Shown in pieces: positions 1 to 7,962 of a stretch of DNA of 33,659 nucleotides. The position numbers and the translations under genes are program-made. The DNA lies in NCBI GenBank assembly GCA_029865225.1, contig JAOUHJ010000033.1, positions 1-33,659 of the forward strand, in the 5' to 3' direction. Each line of letters opens with the position of its first letter. Position 1 is the stretch's first letter. This stretch comes from Nitrospira sp. (GTDB lineage: Bacteria > Nitrospirota > Nitrospiria > Nitrospirales > Nitrospiraceae). The notes beneath the pieces are model-generated. The model had not been told where the DNA came from. It made no database searches and saw nothing but the letters and a program-made list of their open reading frames with translations.

Positions 1-66
1 CGCCCACTCCTCCAGCGTCTTCCGGTCTGGCTCGGAACACTGCAACCTGTGCGACGTCTTGGACAT
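1..66 (-). CDS. IS630-family transposase, N-terminal fragment cut by the window edge
   Basis: Only 22 codons are visible on the minus strand. The start is at 66, with a good AAGGAGG ribosome site just before it. The peptide begins MSKTSHRL and ends SEPDRKTLEEWA, which resembles the start of IS630 transposases, where a helix-turn-helix region opens with a 'L(S/T)xxERxxLExWA'-like segment. The call is strengthened by an inverted terminal repeat upstream (106-126) that matches one beside an IS630-like C-terminus at the other end of the window. The catalytic DDE part lies outside the window. Confidence 0.6.
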   Translation of the reverse strand, partial: MSKTSHRLQCSEPDRKTLEEWA

Positions 67-105
67 GGTCGGCCTCCTTGCCCAAGACGGTACGCCTTAT
101 CGATT

Positions 106-126
106 ACTTATGCAACTAAGCACTAG
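106..126 (-). repeat. Terminal inverted repeat of the left IS630-like element
   Basis: Read inward on the minus strand this is CTAGTGCTTAGTTGCATAAG plus T. It matches the plus-strand sequence at 33535-33555 in 19 of 21 positions. It lies 40 bp upstream of the transposase start at 66, the usual place for an IS end. The CTAG at its outer edge contains the TA dinucleotide that IS630/Tc1 elements use as target. Confidence 0.7.
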
Positions 127-306
127 TTGGAAATCTCCGAGTGCTGCAAGTGTCTTCAAGACATCGGCTACGTCAGCCTCACATACAATCGGAAACCGTT
201 AACCTTCCCAGGACTACACTGACACCTCCATAAGTGGGAGATCGTGTATGGTGTCTGTGGAATTCCTGCGCGAAACTGTTATCGACCCGCGTCCGATGAG
301 GCAGAC
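127..306. other. Intergenic stretch next to the IS end, no gene seen
   Basis: This lies between the IS end and the stop of the DUF3237 gene. The open frames here have no ribosome site and no recognisable protein content. I see no clear terminator or promoter. Confidence 0.4.
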
Positions 307-846
307 TTACCGAACTATGTAAACATCGTACTTGACGAAGGCGTTTTCCCCTAACTGCACTTCGACCACTTTGCCGATACATTGCACATGGTTCAGCCAC
401 GCATACTTTTCTGCCGAAGTCTGCATCGTTGGCGCGAGTATGAAGTAATGATCTTCTCCAGTGATCACTTCCCCTTTCATCAGGCGATCCCAGCTCTCTT
501 TCGTATAGCTGACGATGCCATTCGAACTGATATAGATGAGCGCGCCATCGTCCGTCTTGACGGTTTGCCGCACATCGATTCGAGCATTACCTGCGGGCAT
601 GATTCGAAGCCAGTCCGCTGCGGGAGGGATGATGCGGCCATTGATCTTGGGACCCTTAACCCATCCCTCACGACCGGACGGGATCGTAGAGATGAACAAC
701 GTATCGTCGATCTGCTGAGAAGCCTCAAAGGGTACGTAGAGCGTCATGAGGTACTCGGTCGAGATCCGTGTAGTCTGGGCCTGGACGGTACAGGAAGTAA
801 ATGTAAGTGCACAGGAAATGCTTACCAAGATCTGCTGCAATGTCAT
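307..846 (-). CDS. Secreted DUF3237-family protein
   Basis: This 179-residue protein begins with a signal peptide (MTLQQILVSISCALTFTSC, then TVQAQ). Cleavage may be at the AQA-type site, or at the Cys as a loose lipobox. The rest matches the DUF3237 (UPF0311) pattern: a strand-rich barrel with LYVPFEASQQIDDTLFISTI, then G-x-KINGRIIPPAADWLRIMPAGNARIDVR and DDGALIYISSNGIVSY. The function of the family is not established. The frame stays open upstream of 846, but the residues there look random. The start at 846 has a GGGAGG site at the right distance, so I use it. It has no obvious operon partner; the IS630-like element lies just downstream. Confidence 0.8.
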   Translation of the reverse strand: MTLQQILVSISCALTFTSCTVQAQTTRISTEYLMTLYVPFEASQQIDDTLFISTIPSGREGWVKGPKINGRIIPPAADWLRIMPAGNARIDVRQTVKTDDGALIYISSNGIVSYTKESWDRLMKGEVITGEDHYFILAPTMQTSAEKYAWLNHVQCIGKVVEVQLGENAFVKYDVYIVR

Positions 847-1315
847 TTTTGTTCCTCCCTCTGGTTGGTTTGCGGAACATAGGTACGGCCGGGCGGGGCT
901 TTTAGCACAAGCCGCCGCGTCCGACTCGCAGTCTACGCCACCACGAAAGACTTGCCACGGGTGCTCACCAACAATCATCACCGACACTTGGGCGCAGGAT
1001 ACAATACGCAATCTCACAAAGGAACGGTATGCTGTGGCCCAACTGCGACAGCTATCATGCCCGACGTGGCTCCACAGGGTCTTCGTCTGTCCATGACTCC
1101 TCCATTTCAACTGGTGCGCAAAGCGAGAGTGGAGCCTAAACCCATGATTCCACGGCGGTATGCCAACCGAGGGGGCTCCACCCTGGCTTGCGCGGGAATT
1201 CGCTGATGACAGTTTCCTTAGCTGATGTTAGCTTACGACTGGCCCTTGAAAGGGTACACCACGCCAAGTTCTGTCGTTCGGTGTGCAGACGATCCTTGAT
1301 GGGACCAAAACCGAC
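847..1315. other. Intergenic region between two divergent genes
   Basis: Leader DNA of the minus-strand DUF3237 gene and the plus-strand GT87 gene. Open frames cross it on both strands, but none has a ribosome site plus plausible protein content. I see no convincing consensus promoter. Confidence 0.4.
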
Positions 1316-2662
1316 ATGCTTTTTCGCCTTCCGCTAATCCTATCGTGCTCGTTGTTCGCAGTCTGGTTGCTGGCACCGATTGCGCTTGTCGTGGATTCGT
1401 CGGAGCGCGGTATGGTACCGATCGATTTTCTCGCGTATCAGCGTGCTGCCGAGGCGATCACCAAGGGCCAGAGCCCGTATGCGACAGCCGAGGAAAGTCA
1501 CGAGATCTTTCGGTCGTTCAATCGCCTTGAATCGGAACTGCAAGCTGCACAGGCGCGTGGCGAGGGGCGGGTCTTTCTCCGCGAGGCCCTCGCCCCACCC
1601 CAACAGCCAGGGCCTTACGTCTATCCGCCGACGCTCGCGCTCTGGATCAATCAGTTCAACCTTGACGGCGTGGTCTTCACTGTCGTGATTATGGCGTCCG
1701 TTCTGGGTTTTGTGCTGATCTGGTTCCGCGCGACCAGCGCACACGCTGGCTGGCTGCTGCTGGTGATCGGCTCATGGGATCTGTTGGCCACTATCCAGGG
1801 CGGCAACGTTGAACTCGTGCTTTTGTTCGCCACTCTGGCTGCGGCCCGACTCCTCTGGAGCCAGCGGTTGATCTGGGCGACACCGCTCATCGCGTTCGTG
1901 GTGCTGATCAAGCCTTTTTACGCACTCTTCTTCGTCGCCTTCCTCCTCTTGCAAGCTGTGCAGCCGCGCAGCGCGGAGCGAGAAAACCCAAAACCGCTGA
2001 TGGCGGCCGGCGGGATCCTGCTGCTGCTCCTGGCAGCAGAACTCTACCGCTGGGGACCGGACTTGCGAGCCGAGACGCTCGCCTTTTACCTCAACGCGGG
2101 GGATTCGATGTGGACAGCCCTCCCGTTAGCCGAGCAATCCCCGCTCAGCGTATGGAATCGGACACCGTTGCAGGGGTTGGTCAATCTCGGATTGGCCTTG
2201 CTCCCAGCGCAGGTTGCCGCGTTGGGGCTCTGGGGCCTGTTCCTTGGAGTGAGCCTCTGGTTGGCGCGCCGCGCTTCACTCAACTTCCCATTGGCCTTTG
2301 GTTTGGCCCTGACGCTGCTCTACTGGGGCCGACCGGCGGGGTACGGCTTCAATTATCTCGAGTTGGTGGTCGCAATTGTGCTCTGGCCATTCCTTGTGCG
2401 TTGGCAGAGACTTGCCGTGCTGGTCGTCATAGCAGGGATCATGGGGTCTCGCTGGTGGGCCTTCGCCGAGACGATGCGTGGCGAAAATCTGTCGTTGCTG
2501 ACGATGCAGTCTGCAGCGTGGCCCTGGGAGACCTGGTTGGTCCTCCCCTTTTTCTGGCTCCTGCTACTCTGGGTGATGACGCGTTCCCGCGATTCCGACC
2601 AAGACCTCGCAGGGGGTCGAGAGGCACAAGTGGCCATTCGCGCTTCGACAGTCACATACTGA
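1316..2662 (+). CDS. GT87 (DUF2029)-type polytopic membrane glycosyltransferase
   Basis: The protein has about 448 residues and many hydrophobic segments. After the first membrane helix comes DFLAYQRAAEAITKGQSPY, and later PGPYVYPPTLALW. This 'DF..Y..A...GQ.PY' plus 'Y.YPP' pattern is typical of GT87/DUF2029 proteins, which use a polyprenyl-phosphate sugar to mannosylate or glycosylate lipids on the outer face of the membrane (PimE is the studied example). The acidic residue of the first loop is present (Asp in VPIDF). The C-terminus is a short cytosolic tail. A GTG at 1283 would add 11 residues, but no ribosome site precedes it. I prefer ATG 1316, where the first membrane helix begins, although its ribosome site is also weak. 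The sugar and acceptor cannot be told. Confidence 0.75.
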   Translation: MLFRLPLILSCSLFAVWLLAPIALVVDSSERGMVPIDFLAYQRAAEAITKGQSPYATAEESHEIFRSFNRLESELQAAQARGEGRVFLREALAPPQQPGPYVYPPTLALWINQFNLDGVVFTVVIMASVLGFVLIWFRATSAHAGWLLLVIGSWDLLATIQGGNVELVLLFATLAAARLLWSQRLIWATPLIAFVVLIKPFYALFFVAFLLLQAVQPRSAERENPKPLMAAGGILLLLLAAELYRWGPDLRAETLAFYLNAGDSMWTALPLAEQSPLSVWNRTPLQGLVNLGLALLPAQVAALGLWGLFLGVSLWLARRASLNFPLAFGLALTLLYWGRPAGYGFNYLELVVAIVLWPFLVRWQRLAVLVVIAGIMGSRWWAFAETMRGENLSLLTMQSAAWPWETWLVLPFFWLLLLWVMTRSRDSDQDLAGGREAQVAIRASTVTY

Positions 2663-3265
2663 GCCGACCACCAAATAGTGCGTAATGTTCAGTTGGCAAA
2701 GTCTCAAAACCCCTTGTTTATAAGCGTTCCAAGAATCAAGATGCGCACTATTTAGCGTTCCCCTCAGTAACAGGATTGCGCGCTCCGCAGCCCGTTCGAT
2801 GCGGCCTTGTTCGTCGTAGCCGAGGTCAGTGACCGCGGTGAAGACGGCTTGTGCGACGCGATGGGTAGCACACTGTGGCTAAAGTGTGACAGAACCAGCG
2901 TGTCCAATCAGTTTTTATCGGTTCTTCCGCTATCTCTGATTCTCGTATAAGGGATTGAGAACTAAGCAATGAGGCACAATCATAGCCTCTAGTCTCTGGT
3001 CCTGTAGAGGCTTCTAATCTCGCCCTCTCCGCCCTATCTTTCCTCACCTACAATCCTCACCCACGTCCCCGCTCACTATCTCAGCATCGATCCGGCACAC
3101 TTCAGTGTGCTGTCGGACCATTGATCACTTGCCCCTTGGGTTCACCAGAAAATTGCTGACCGTACCTTAGTTGGGCCCTGCCACCTACCAGAGGAGTAGT
3201 CCGACCTCCCATCCCTATATTACCGTGCGACTATTGTTGACCTTCGGCTTAGAACAGGAGGGAAG
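2663..3265. other. Gene-poor region with an inverted repeat and a possible gene relic
   Basis: No intact gene is seen. A perfect 10-bp inverted repeat (AAATAGTGCG at 2673-2682, complement at 2744-2753) encloses 61 bp. On the minus strand about 2770-2870 reads AVFTAVTDLGYDEQGRIERA then AERAILLLRG, which looks like part of a real protein but has no start; I cannot name it. A hairpin lies near 3090-3115 (GGCACACT / AGTGTGCT). Confidence 0.35.
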
Positions 3266-3622
3266 ATGCCTTCAGCACTGCTCTCACAAACTATGATCGA
3301 ATGCATCCTCTCAAAGGACAAAGAAGGGTTAATGGGAGAGGGGTGCATCTACGACCTCTCATCCTCCTCCCCCACCATTTCACAACCAGAGCACTTGCAC
3401 CCTGGCGACTATGTCAAACTCCGCCTGTGGCTGCCTGAGGAACACGTCTGCGTCTCCGTCGAATTGGCGGAGGTTCAGTGGATTAAGAATCATTGGATCA
3501 ATGTTGAGGTGCTCAGCGCATCGCCTGGGGACCAGGCGCGGCTCAGGAAGTTCGCGTCCGTTGAAGATCAGTCCTCGCCAAGTTCGCGCAGGAAGTGTGA
3601 CCGGATCTTGATTCACGCGTAA
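3266..3622 (+). CDS. PilZ-like domain protein
   Basis: The protein has 118 residues, with a strong AGGAGGG ribosome site before ATG 3266. It reads GCIYDLSSSSPTI, then LHPGDYVKLRLWLPEE, VELAEVQWI and NVEVLSASPGDQARLRKF. This is the order of strands in PilZ domains, which bind cyclic di-GMP in many bacteria. The usual 'RxxxR' at the N-terminus is absent, and the 'D/NxSxxG' motif is DLSSSS, so the Gly is replaced. It may be a PilZ-fold protein that does not bind the nucleotide. It stands alone. Confidence 0.6.
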   Translation: MPSALLSQTMIECILSKDKEGLMGEGCIYDLSSSSPTISQPEHLHPGDYVKLRLWLPEEHVCVSVELAEVQWIKNHWINVEVLSASPGDQARLRKFASVEDQSSPSSRRKCDRILIHA

Positions 3623-3961
3623 CGGCATCATCGCCGCTATGGTAACCATCTGAGCCATTGACGACATCACACCTGGGTGAAGGTCGCTGCCGTGGAGCCC
3701 ACCCACCGGTAGCACAGGGTTTCTTCCTCCTCCCGGAGAAACCTACCTTCACCCTTATTCATATCAGGCACACAAACACACATGAAACAGGCCTGCCGGA
3801 TACAGAAGAACCTTGTTGACCAGCCCCAGATCGAGTCTCAAAACGAACGGCCCCCCTTTGGCTCGGTTCATCGTACCTCCATGGTATTTGCGACTCGCCC
3901 CTTCTCGTCTTATCCTCACGCCATTCACAGTACGGCACAGCGAGCTCACAGAGGAGACGCG
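3623..3961. other. Intergenic region with inverted repeats
   Basis: A perfect 10-bp inverted repeat (GGGTGAAGGT at 3675-3684, complement at 3745-3754) encloses a smaller hairpin (GGTTTCT ... AGAAACC near 3718-3744). The frame open from 3782 runs into the zinc-ribbon gene, but its first 60 residues look random. I see no other gene. Confidence 0.4.
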
Positions 3962-4162
3962 ATGAGAAAACAGGGCGACCAGGCACAGCCAAACCCCAAA
4001 GCGATTCATGGGAAGGCATGCCCATTCTGTGGCGGGAACACCTATCAGCTCATTCTGGAACACGCGACGACAGCCGAAGACTCGAGTCTACTCGTTCATT
4101 GCCATCGATGCAGTCGTCCAAAGAACGTAGAAGGCGAATTCAGGAGCATCTTATGGGTCTGA
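3962..4162 (+). CDS. Small zinc-ribbon protein
   Basis: The protein has 66 residues. ATG 3962 follows a GGAG site (AGAGGAGACGCG). It carries two CxxC pairs, CPFC (in HGKACPFCGG) and CHRC (in LVHCHRCSRP), about 28 residues apart, so a single zinc ribbon is expected. Basic residues precede the first pair. An earlier ATG at 3782 exists in frame but has no ribosome site. The stop is 53 bp before the IS256-type gene, so the two may be co-transcribed. The role is unknown; such ribbons often bind nucleic acid. Confidence 0.6.
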   Translation: MRKQGDQAQPNPKAIHGKACPFCGGNTYQLILEHATTAEDSSLLVHCHRCSRPKNVEGEFRSILWV

Positions 4163-4215
4163 TTCCACGCTTCTCACATCTGAATCATCAGAGCAACCAT
4201 CGCGGAGGCTACGAG

Positions 4216-5868
4216 ATGGCGCTTCACTACGTCCGGACCTACTTCACCCGCCAACGGCATAGACGGCAGACGCTCCAAATGCTGTCCAACAGTGGTGTCA
4301 TACGACCAAGTCATATCGAAGTTCGATACACCACCCCTCTCCTGAAAACAGAAGAACAAACCGACTTCTTCCTAGACAACACGATTCCCCTGACAAGTCA
4401 CTCGAGTCTGCTGACCGAATTCATGGAGTCCATACAACCTCTCATCGTGGGCATGCGCTCACTCCGCCCGTATCTGTCCCGAGCGATCTCGTCGTTAGGT
4501 GTAGGACTGGCTTCACGCCACCACAGCCATTCCGGTGAGCCCTCAACCACTGCCTTGGTTGTCACCGGGGGGAACGCATACACCGCCATGCTGGAGCGAG
4601 TCTGTCACGGGATGGTCCGATCACGCGCAGCAGTAAATGACACGCCAACGCAGTGGGTAAGAGGGAGGAGCCAGGGCCAGTTGCACCAGATCTTGGAAGG
4701 GAACGGCACCACATATCTCCGTGGCGTCCAGGCAGAGCACCGATGTGACGTGGCACCGGTTGATCTGCCTACCGGAAGCCGGCACGGTTCTGAGAAACCT
4801 GATCAGTCCCCAATGACCGGTGGGACCGTCACGGTCCTTCGCCCCAAGATCGTGGACCTCGCCAAACGATTTGAGCGCAAGGTCCTCCCACTACTCACTC
4901 GGCGGCCTCGGGAGGTCAGTCGTGTATCCTCGGGCCAGGATGCCCATGGGCTCGCCACCGAGGACTTCGATGGAGCGTTGCACAATCTGTTGAGCGAAGG
5001 GGCGCCGCTGCCGGTGGGTTCGATCCAACGGCTCAAGATGTTCTTCCAGCTGGAATATGACGCGTGGAGAAAACGGGATCTGTCGCACCTGGCAGTCGCC
5101 TACTGGTGGGCCGACGGCATCTATGTCAAAGCAGGCATTGAAGATCACAAGAGCGCACTCCTCACGATCGTAGGCACGCTCATGACCGGCGAGCGGATTG
5201 TCCTGGCCTGTGACAGTGGAGAGCGGGAAAGCAAAGAAAGCTGGCTCACACTTCTGCGTGATCTCAAACAGCGTGGGCTCACGTTCCCACGCCTCACGGT
5301 GGCTGATGGGCGCCTCGGTTTGTGGGCAGCCTTAGACGACATCCATCCCTCCGGTGCGCAACAAGGATGCTGGAATCGTAAGATCGCCACGGTCCTCAAG
5401 ACACTCCCGAAGGAGGCTCGGCCGAAAGCGAGAGAGCAGCTGAAGGCAATGGCGTATGCGAAGACCCAAGCCGAATGTGAGGAACGGCGAGACAAATTCG
5501 TACGGACATACCGGAAGACGGAGGACAAAGCGGTCAAGACCCTGCTGCGGGACTGGGAACGAATGGTGACTTTCTATGCGTTTCCGCAGGAGCATTGGCG
5601 TCATATCCGCACGACGAACGTGGTGGTATCGCCCTTCGACTCGGCGCAGCTCCGCACAACCGCCTCCCGGCACTATAAACGCATCGAGGGAGCCAAGGCG
5701 ATCATGTGGAAAATGCTCCAGGTCGCTGAGAAGTCCTGGAAGAGACTGCATGCGCCGGAACTCTTAGCCATGGTGTCTTCCCACGTAACATTCAAAGATG
5801 GGGTGAGGACACAGTCGGAAGGTTTCACAAAATCCATGAATCGCCACCCGGAGAGGACTGCCGCCTAA
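4216..5868 (+). CDS. IS256/Mutator-type transposase homologue with a replaced catalytic Glu and a long N-terminus
   Basis: The 550-residue protein starts at ATG 4216 after a GGAGG site. From about residue 205 it follows the IS256/Mutator transposase: TVTVLRPKIVDLAKRFERK, YWWADGIYVKAGIEDHKSA (first Asp), LTVADGRLGLWAALDD (second Asp), GCWNRKIATVLKTLPK, then FPQEHWRHIRTTNVVVSPF. In relatives this last motif is 'TTNxxES', whose Glu is the third acidic residue of the DDE triad. Here the codon is GTA (Val), one base from GAA, so the enzyme may be inactive. The first ~200 residues are not recognisable as the usual N-terminus and are low in similarity to anything I know. No terminal inverted repeats are evident around it. 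It could be a dead insertion sequence or a domesticated protein. Confidence 0.75.
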   Translation: MALHYVRTYFTRQRHRRQTLQMLSNSGVIRPSHIEVRYTTPLLKTEEQTDFFLDNTIPLTSHSSLLTEFMESIQPLIVGMRSLRPYLSRAISSLGVGLASRHHSHSGEPSTTALVVTGGNAYTAMLERVCHGMVRSRAAVNDTPTQWVRGRSQGQLHQILEGNGTTYLRGVQAEHRCDVAPVDLPTGSRHGSEKPDQSPMTGGTVTVLRPKIVDLAKRFERKVLPLLTRRPREVSRVSSGQDAHGLATEDFDGALHNLLSEGAPLPVGSIQRLKMFFQLEYDAWRKRDLSHLAVAYWWADGIYVKAGIEDHKSALLTIVGTLMTGERIVLACDSGERESKESWLTLLRDLKQRGLTFPRLTVADGRLGLWAALDDIHPSGAQQGCWNRKIATVLKTLPKEARPKAREQLKAMAYAKTQAECEERRDKFVRTYRKTEDKAVKTLLRDWERMVTFYAFPQEHWRHIRTTNVVVSPFDSAQLRTTASRHYKRIEGAKAIMWKMLQVAEKSWKRLHAPELLAMVSSHVTFKDGVRTQSEGFTKSMNRHPERTAA

Positions 5869-5949
5869 GCCATCTTAACTTTTCTCAGGACGGCAACTCC
5901 TATCTCTCGCGCAACAGAACTTCAATAGACTTCACAAGCCGATGTGTCT

Positions 5950-5975
5950 GACCCTCACCGGTTCCGGTGAGGGTC
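5950..5975 (+). terminator. Hairpin downstream of the IS256-type gene
   Basis: A perfect inverted repeat, GACCCTCACCGG / CCGGTGAGGGTC separated by TT, lies 80 bp after the stop at 5868. It would fold into a very stable stem with a small loop. No T-run follows, so it is a weak intrinsic-terminator candidate or an mRNA end-stabilising hairpin. Confidence 0.45.
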
Positions 5976-6114
5976 ACCGAGCCTGACTCTTCTCTTGTGC
6001 CGTTCATATGGGCTGAGGTAAGATGCCTCCGCGTCGGTGATTTCCCGCCCGATCAACGGTCTCCGCTGTGGATGCGGGGCGACCCTTTGACGCGACCCTG
6101 AGGAATAGTGACCT

Positions 6115-6207
6115 GGAGAGGTGGCCGAGTGGCCGAAGGCAGCGGTTTGCTAAACCGCCGTAGGGACAAAATCTCTACCGAGGGTTCAAATCCCTCCCTC
6201 TCCGCCA
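6115..6207 (+). tRNA. tRNA-Ser (anticodon GCT)
   Basis: The acceptor stem is GGAGAGG at 6115-6121, paired with CCTCTCC at 6197-6203, then G and an encoded CCA at 6205-6207. The anticodon stem GCGGT/ACCGC holds the loop TTGCTAA, giving anticodon GCT at 6149-6151 (reads AGC/AGT). The long variable arm (TAGGGACAAAATCTCTA) is typical of serine tRNAs. The T-loop is GTTCAAATC. A decayed integrase follows downstream. Confidence 0.97.
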
Positions 6208-6377
6208 TTCCTTCTACATTCTCTCTCTCCAGAAATGCGCACGGCGGCATCCCTTCTCCTGAGTGCCCTACGATTTCCGTTGTGAGCTAGGCAACCGGTC
6301 GAGCATTTTTCATTGGGCCTCTCGCCAAGGCTTCATACCGGAGGGGTTCGACTCAGTCAGAAGGCGAGAACCAACAA

Positions 6378-6802
6378 CTAAAGAACCAAGACGGGCGGCG
6401 GAAGGTGCCGATTCATTCGTCTCTCCTCCAGCTTGGCTTTATCGACCATCTCCAGGCCTTGAGACAAGCCGGTAAGACCTGCCTTTTCCCCACCTCACGA
6501 AAGGAAAGGCTCCGTTTGGTGATGCAACCGGCAAATGGTAGCCCGGATTCTGAAGAGAGTCGGCCTCAAGAACAAGACACTAGTGCTGCAGGGGTTAAGA
6601 CATACTGGGGTGACTTGGTTAGCGAATGTTGGTCTCAACAAAGCTAAAGAGTCTGGTGTGCCATGCTGGGCAAGATGTCCGTGATCGAATTTACAATCAT
6701 GGGGTGCCGTTGCCGATGTTGAGGGATGGGTTGGAGAGACTCGAATATCCTGAGGTTCTTCAGGCTTTGAAGATCAAGGGGCAGAGGGATGAGGCGTCTT
6801 GA
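6378..6802 (+). pseudogene. Tyrosine recombinase (phage-type integrase) relic, C-terminal part, frameshifted
   Basis: Three pieces in different frames join into the C-terminal half of a tyrosine recombinase. Piece one, from about 6378, reads KNQDGRRKVPIHSSLLQLGF and then DHLQALRQAGKTCLFP, the 'RRxPIHPxLxxLGF' region. Piece two, from 6535, reads MVARILKRVGLKNKTLVLQG then LRHTGVTWLANVGL, with the active-site Arg of the LRHT box. Piece three reads GQDVRDRIYNHGVPLPMLRD then GLERLEY and ends at 6802; it carries the expected nucleophile Tyr (IYNH). The His of the usual LGH box seems lost at the last frameshift. The N-terminal half is absent. Integrases often use tRNA genes as insertion sites, so this is likely the remnant of an element that entered at tRNA-Ser. 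Confidence 0.8.
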
Positions 6803-6816
6803 AGCGCCCTATATTA

Positions 6817-7683
6817 TTACGGTTTGTTACCTACAAATATGGCTGGAGGTCCACCTCGCGACGGATACACCATCACCTCTACTCGTTCGCCTATGCGGTT
6901 CAATGCAGAAAGTAGAATCAATGTGCTGGGCATTTGTAGATCTTTCACGACGACGCGAATTCCTTCAGGTACGCCATCTGTAGGAATGAGAGGGCCTAGC
7001 CTCGTTACAGCCCAACCGCTTTCCTTTAGCCCTGATGCAATGTCTCTTGCAAAACGTTCTGATTCAGAATTTAGAGCAACGAAATCTACCTCAATCTGAC
7101 CCTTCTCTCCTTTAGACAGTGCATCTAGAAAATCTTTCCGTTTGGATTCGATCAACCTTCTCCCTTTTGTGCGTTCCTGTAGAGCCTGGAGTTCCTGACT
7201 GGAGTTCGACATTTCTTCTCGGAGTTTGTCTACCTCTCTTTCAAGAACCTTCATCTGTTCCGCAGAACCCACAGGAAACGGATGGCGTTGTTGCCATTTC
7301 ATGAATTCTTCTGGAGTAGGTTTCGTCGAGAGAAAGGCGGTTGTTTCTTGCTGGTAAATGACTTGTGCGGGTGTGAATCCATCCCGTTTAATCGAAAGGC
7401 ACTGAAGGTAGTTATTGGTTCGTGCATCTCTGACAGCTTGGCTCGCCAAGGATACGACGGAAGGATAGGTCTTAAAATCAACGCTGCCAGTGATGGCCCT
7501 TACAAACGTGGTTTCGACGACACGAGCGTCAACACCTGCTGAAGTGAAAGTGTCCGGTGGTGGTTCTTTACATCCATAGTTGTCTTCGCCTACTGGCTGT
7601 ACAACGCCCTTAGGTGAACATGCAACGGATACCATACAAGCAGCGAGGACTAGGTAGAAAAGACCTATGCGAGTCTTAATCAT
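6817..7683 (-). CDS. Lipoprotein with a central coiled coil, function unknown
   Basis: The protein has 288 residues. ATG 7683 has a GGAGAAG site; the frame stays open further upstream. The N-terminus MIKTRIGLFYLVLAACMVSV then ACSPKG is a lipoprotein signal with the lipobox Cys in VAC-S. Residues ~145-195 form a charged coiled coil (EQMKVLEREVDKLREEMSNS, then QELQALQERTKGRR). The C-terminal ~90 residues (VDFVALNSESERFARDIASG, LKESGWAVTRLGPL, GIRVVVKD, IFVGNKP) form an alpha/beta domain. Similar C-terminal domains occur in uncharacterised membrane-linked proteins. It ends 14 bp from the integrase relic, so it may be cargo of the lost element. Confidence 0.7.
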   Translation of the reverse strand: MIKTRIGLFYLVLAACMVSVACSPKGVVQPVGEDNYGCKEPPPDTFTSAGVDARVVETTFVRAITGSVDFKTYPSVVSLASQAVRDARTNNYLQCLSIKRDGFTPAQVIYQQETTAFLSTKPTPEEFMKWQQRHPFPVGSAEQMKVLEREVDKLREEMSNSSQELQALQERTKGRRLIESKRKDFLDALSKGEKGQIEVDFVALNSESERFARDIASGLKESGWAVTRLGPLIPTDGVPEGIRVVVKDLQMPSTLILLSALNRIGERVEVMVYPSRGGPPAIFVGNKP

Positions 7684-7829
7684 GGTGCTTCTCCACCACA
7701 TACTGTCGTTGACTTCACCTGTCGGAAAAGCATTGTAGGAGACCACTTCTTCTTAAGCAAGACGCCTCCTGGTAGATATAGGATAGACCGGAGTTCTGTG
7801 CTTTATGCCAGATACTCACCGGTTTGGCA

Positions 7830-7854
7830 TTGACAAATGTAATACCAGTATAAT
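7830..7854 (+). promoter_or_regulatory. Candidate promoter ahead of the 33-residue membrane protein
   Basis: A consensus -10 (TATAAT at 7849-7854) and a consensus -35 (TTGACA at 7830-7835) occur about 110 bp before ATG 7963. The spacer is only 13 bp, shorter than the usual 16-18, so one box may be fortuitous; TTGGCA at 7824-7829 would give a 19-bp spacer. No other gene on this strand could use it. Confidence 0.4.
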
Positions 7855-7962
7855 ACCTCTCTACCTGGTTGGTTCAGATAGGTCTGCTCCCCCAGTAGAC
7901 AAGGCAATAGCCAAAAGCATAGGCTGATCTCAGAATCTCAGACTTAACCCGAGGAGTGAGCC

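Noticed and set aside
847-1110. N-terminal extension of the DUF3237 frame and plus-strand frames here
   Set aside because: The residues look random, there is no ribosome site at the far start, and a good site exists at 846.
1080-1210. Possible transposase C-terminus in the plus-strand frame ending near 1206
   Set aside because: A short stretch (PPWLAREFAD) resembles IS ends, but it is too short and lacks any catalytic motif.
3020-3035. Possible att-site copy of the tRNA-Ser 3' end (CCCTCTCCGCC)
   Set aside because: Only 11 bases match, which is expected by chance in C-rich DNA, and it is on the wrong side of the integrase relic.
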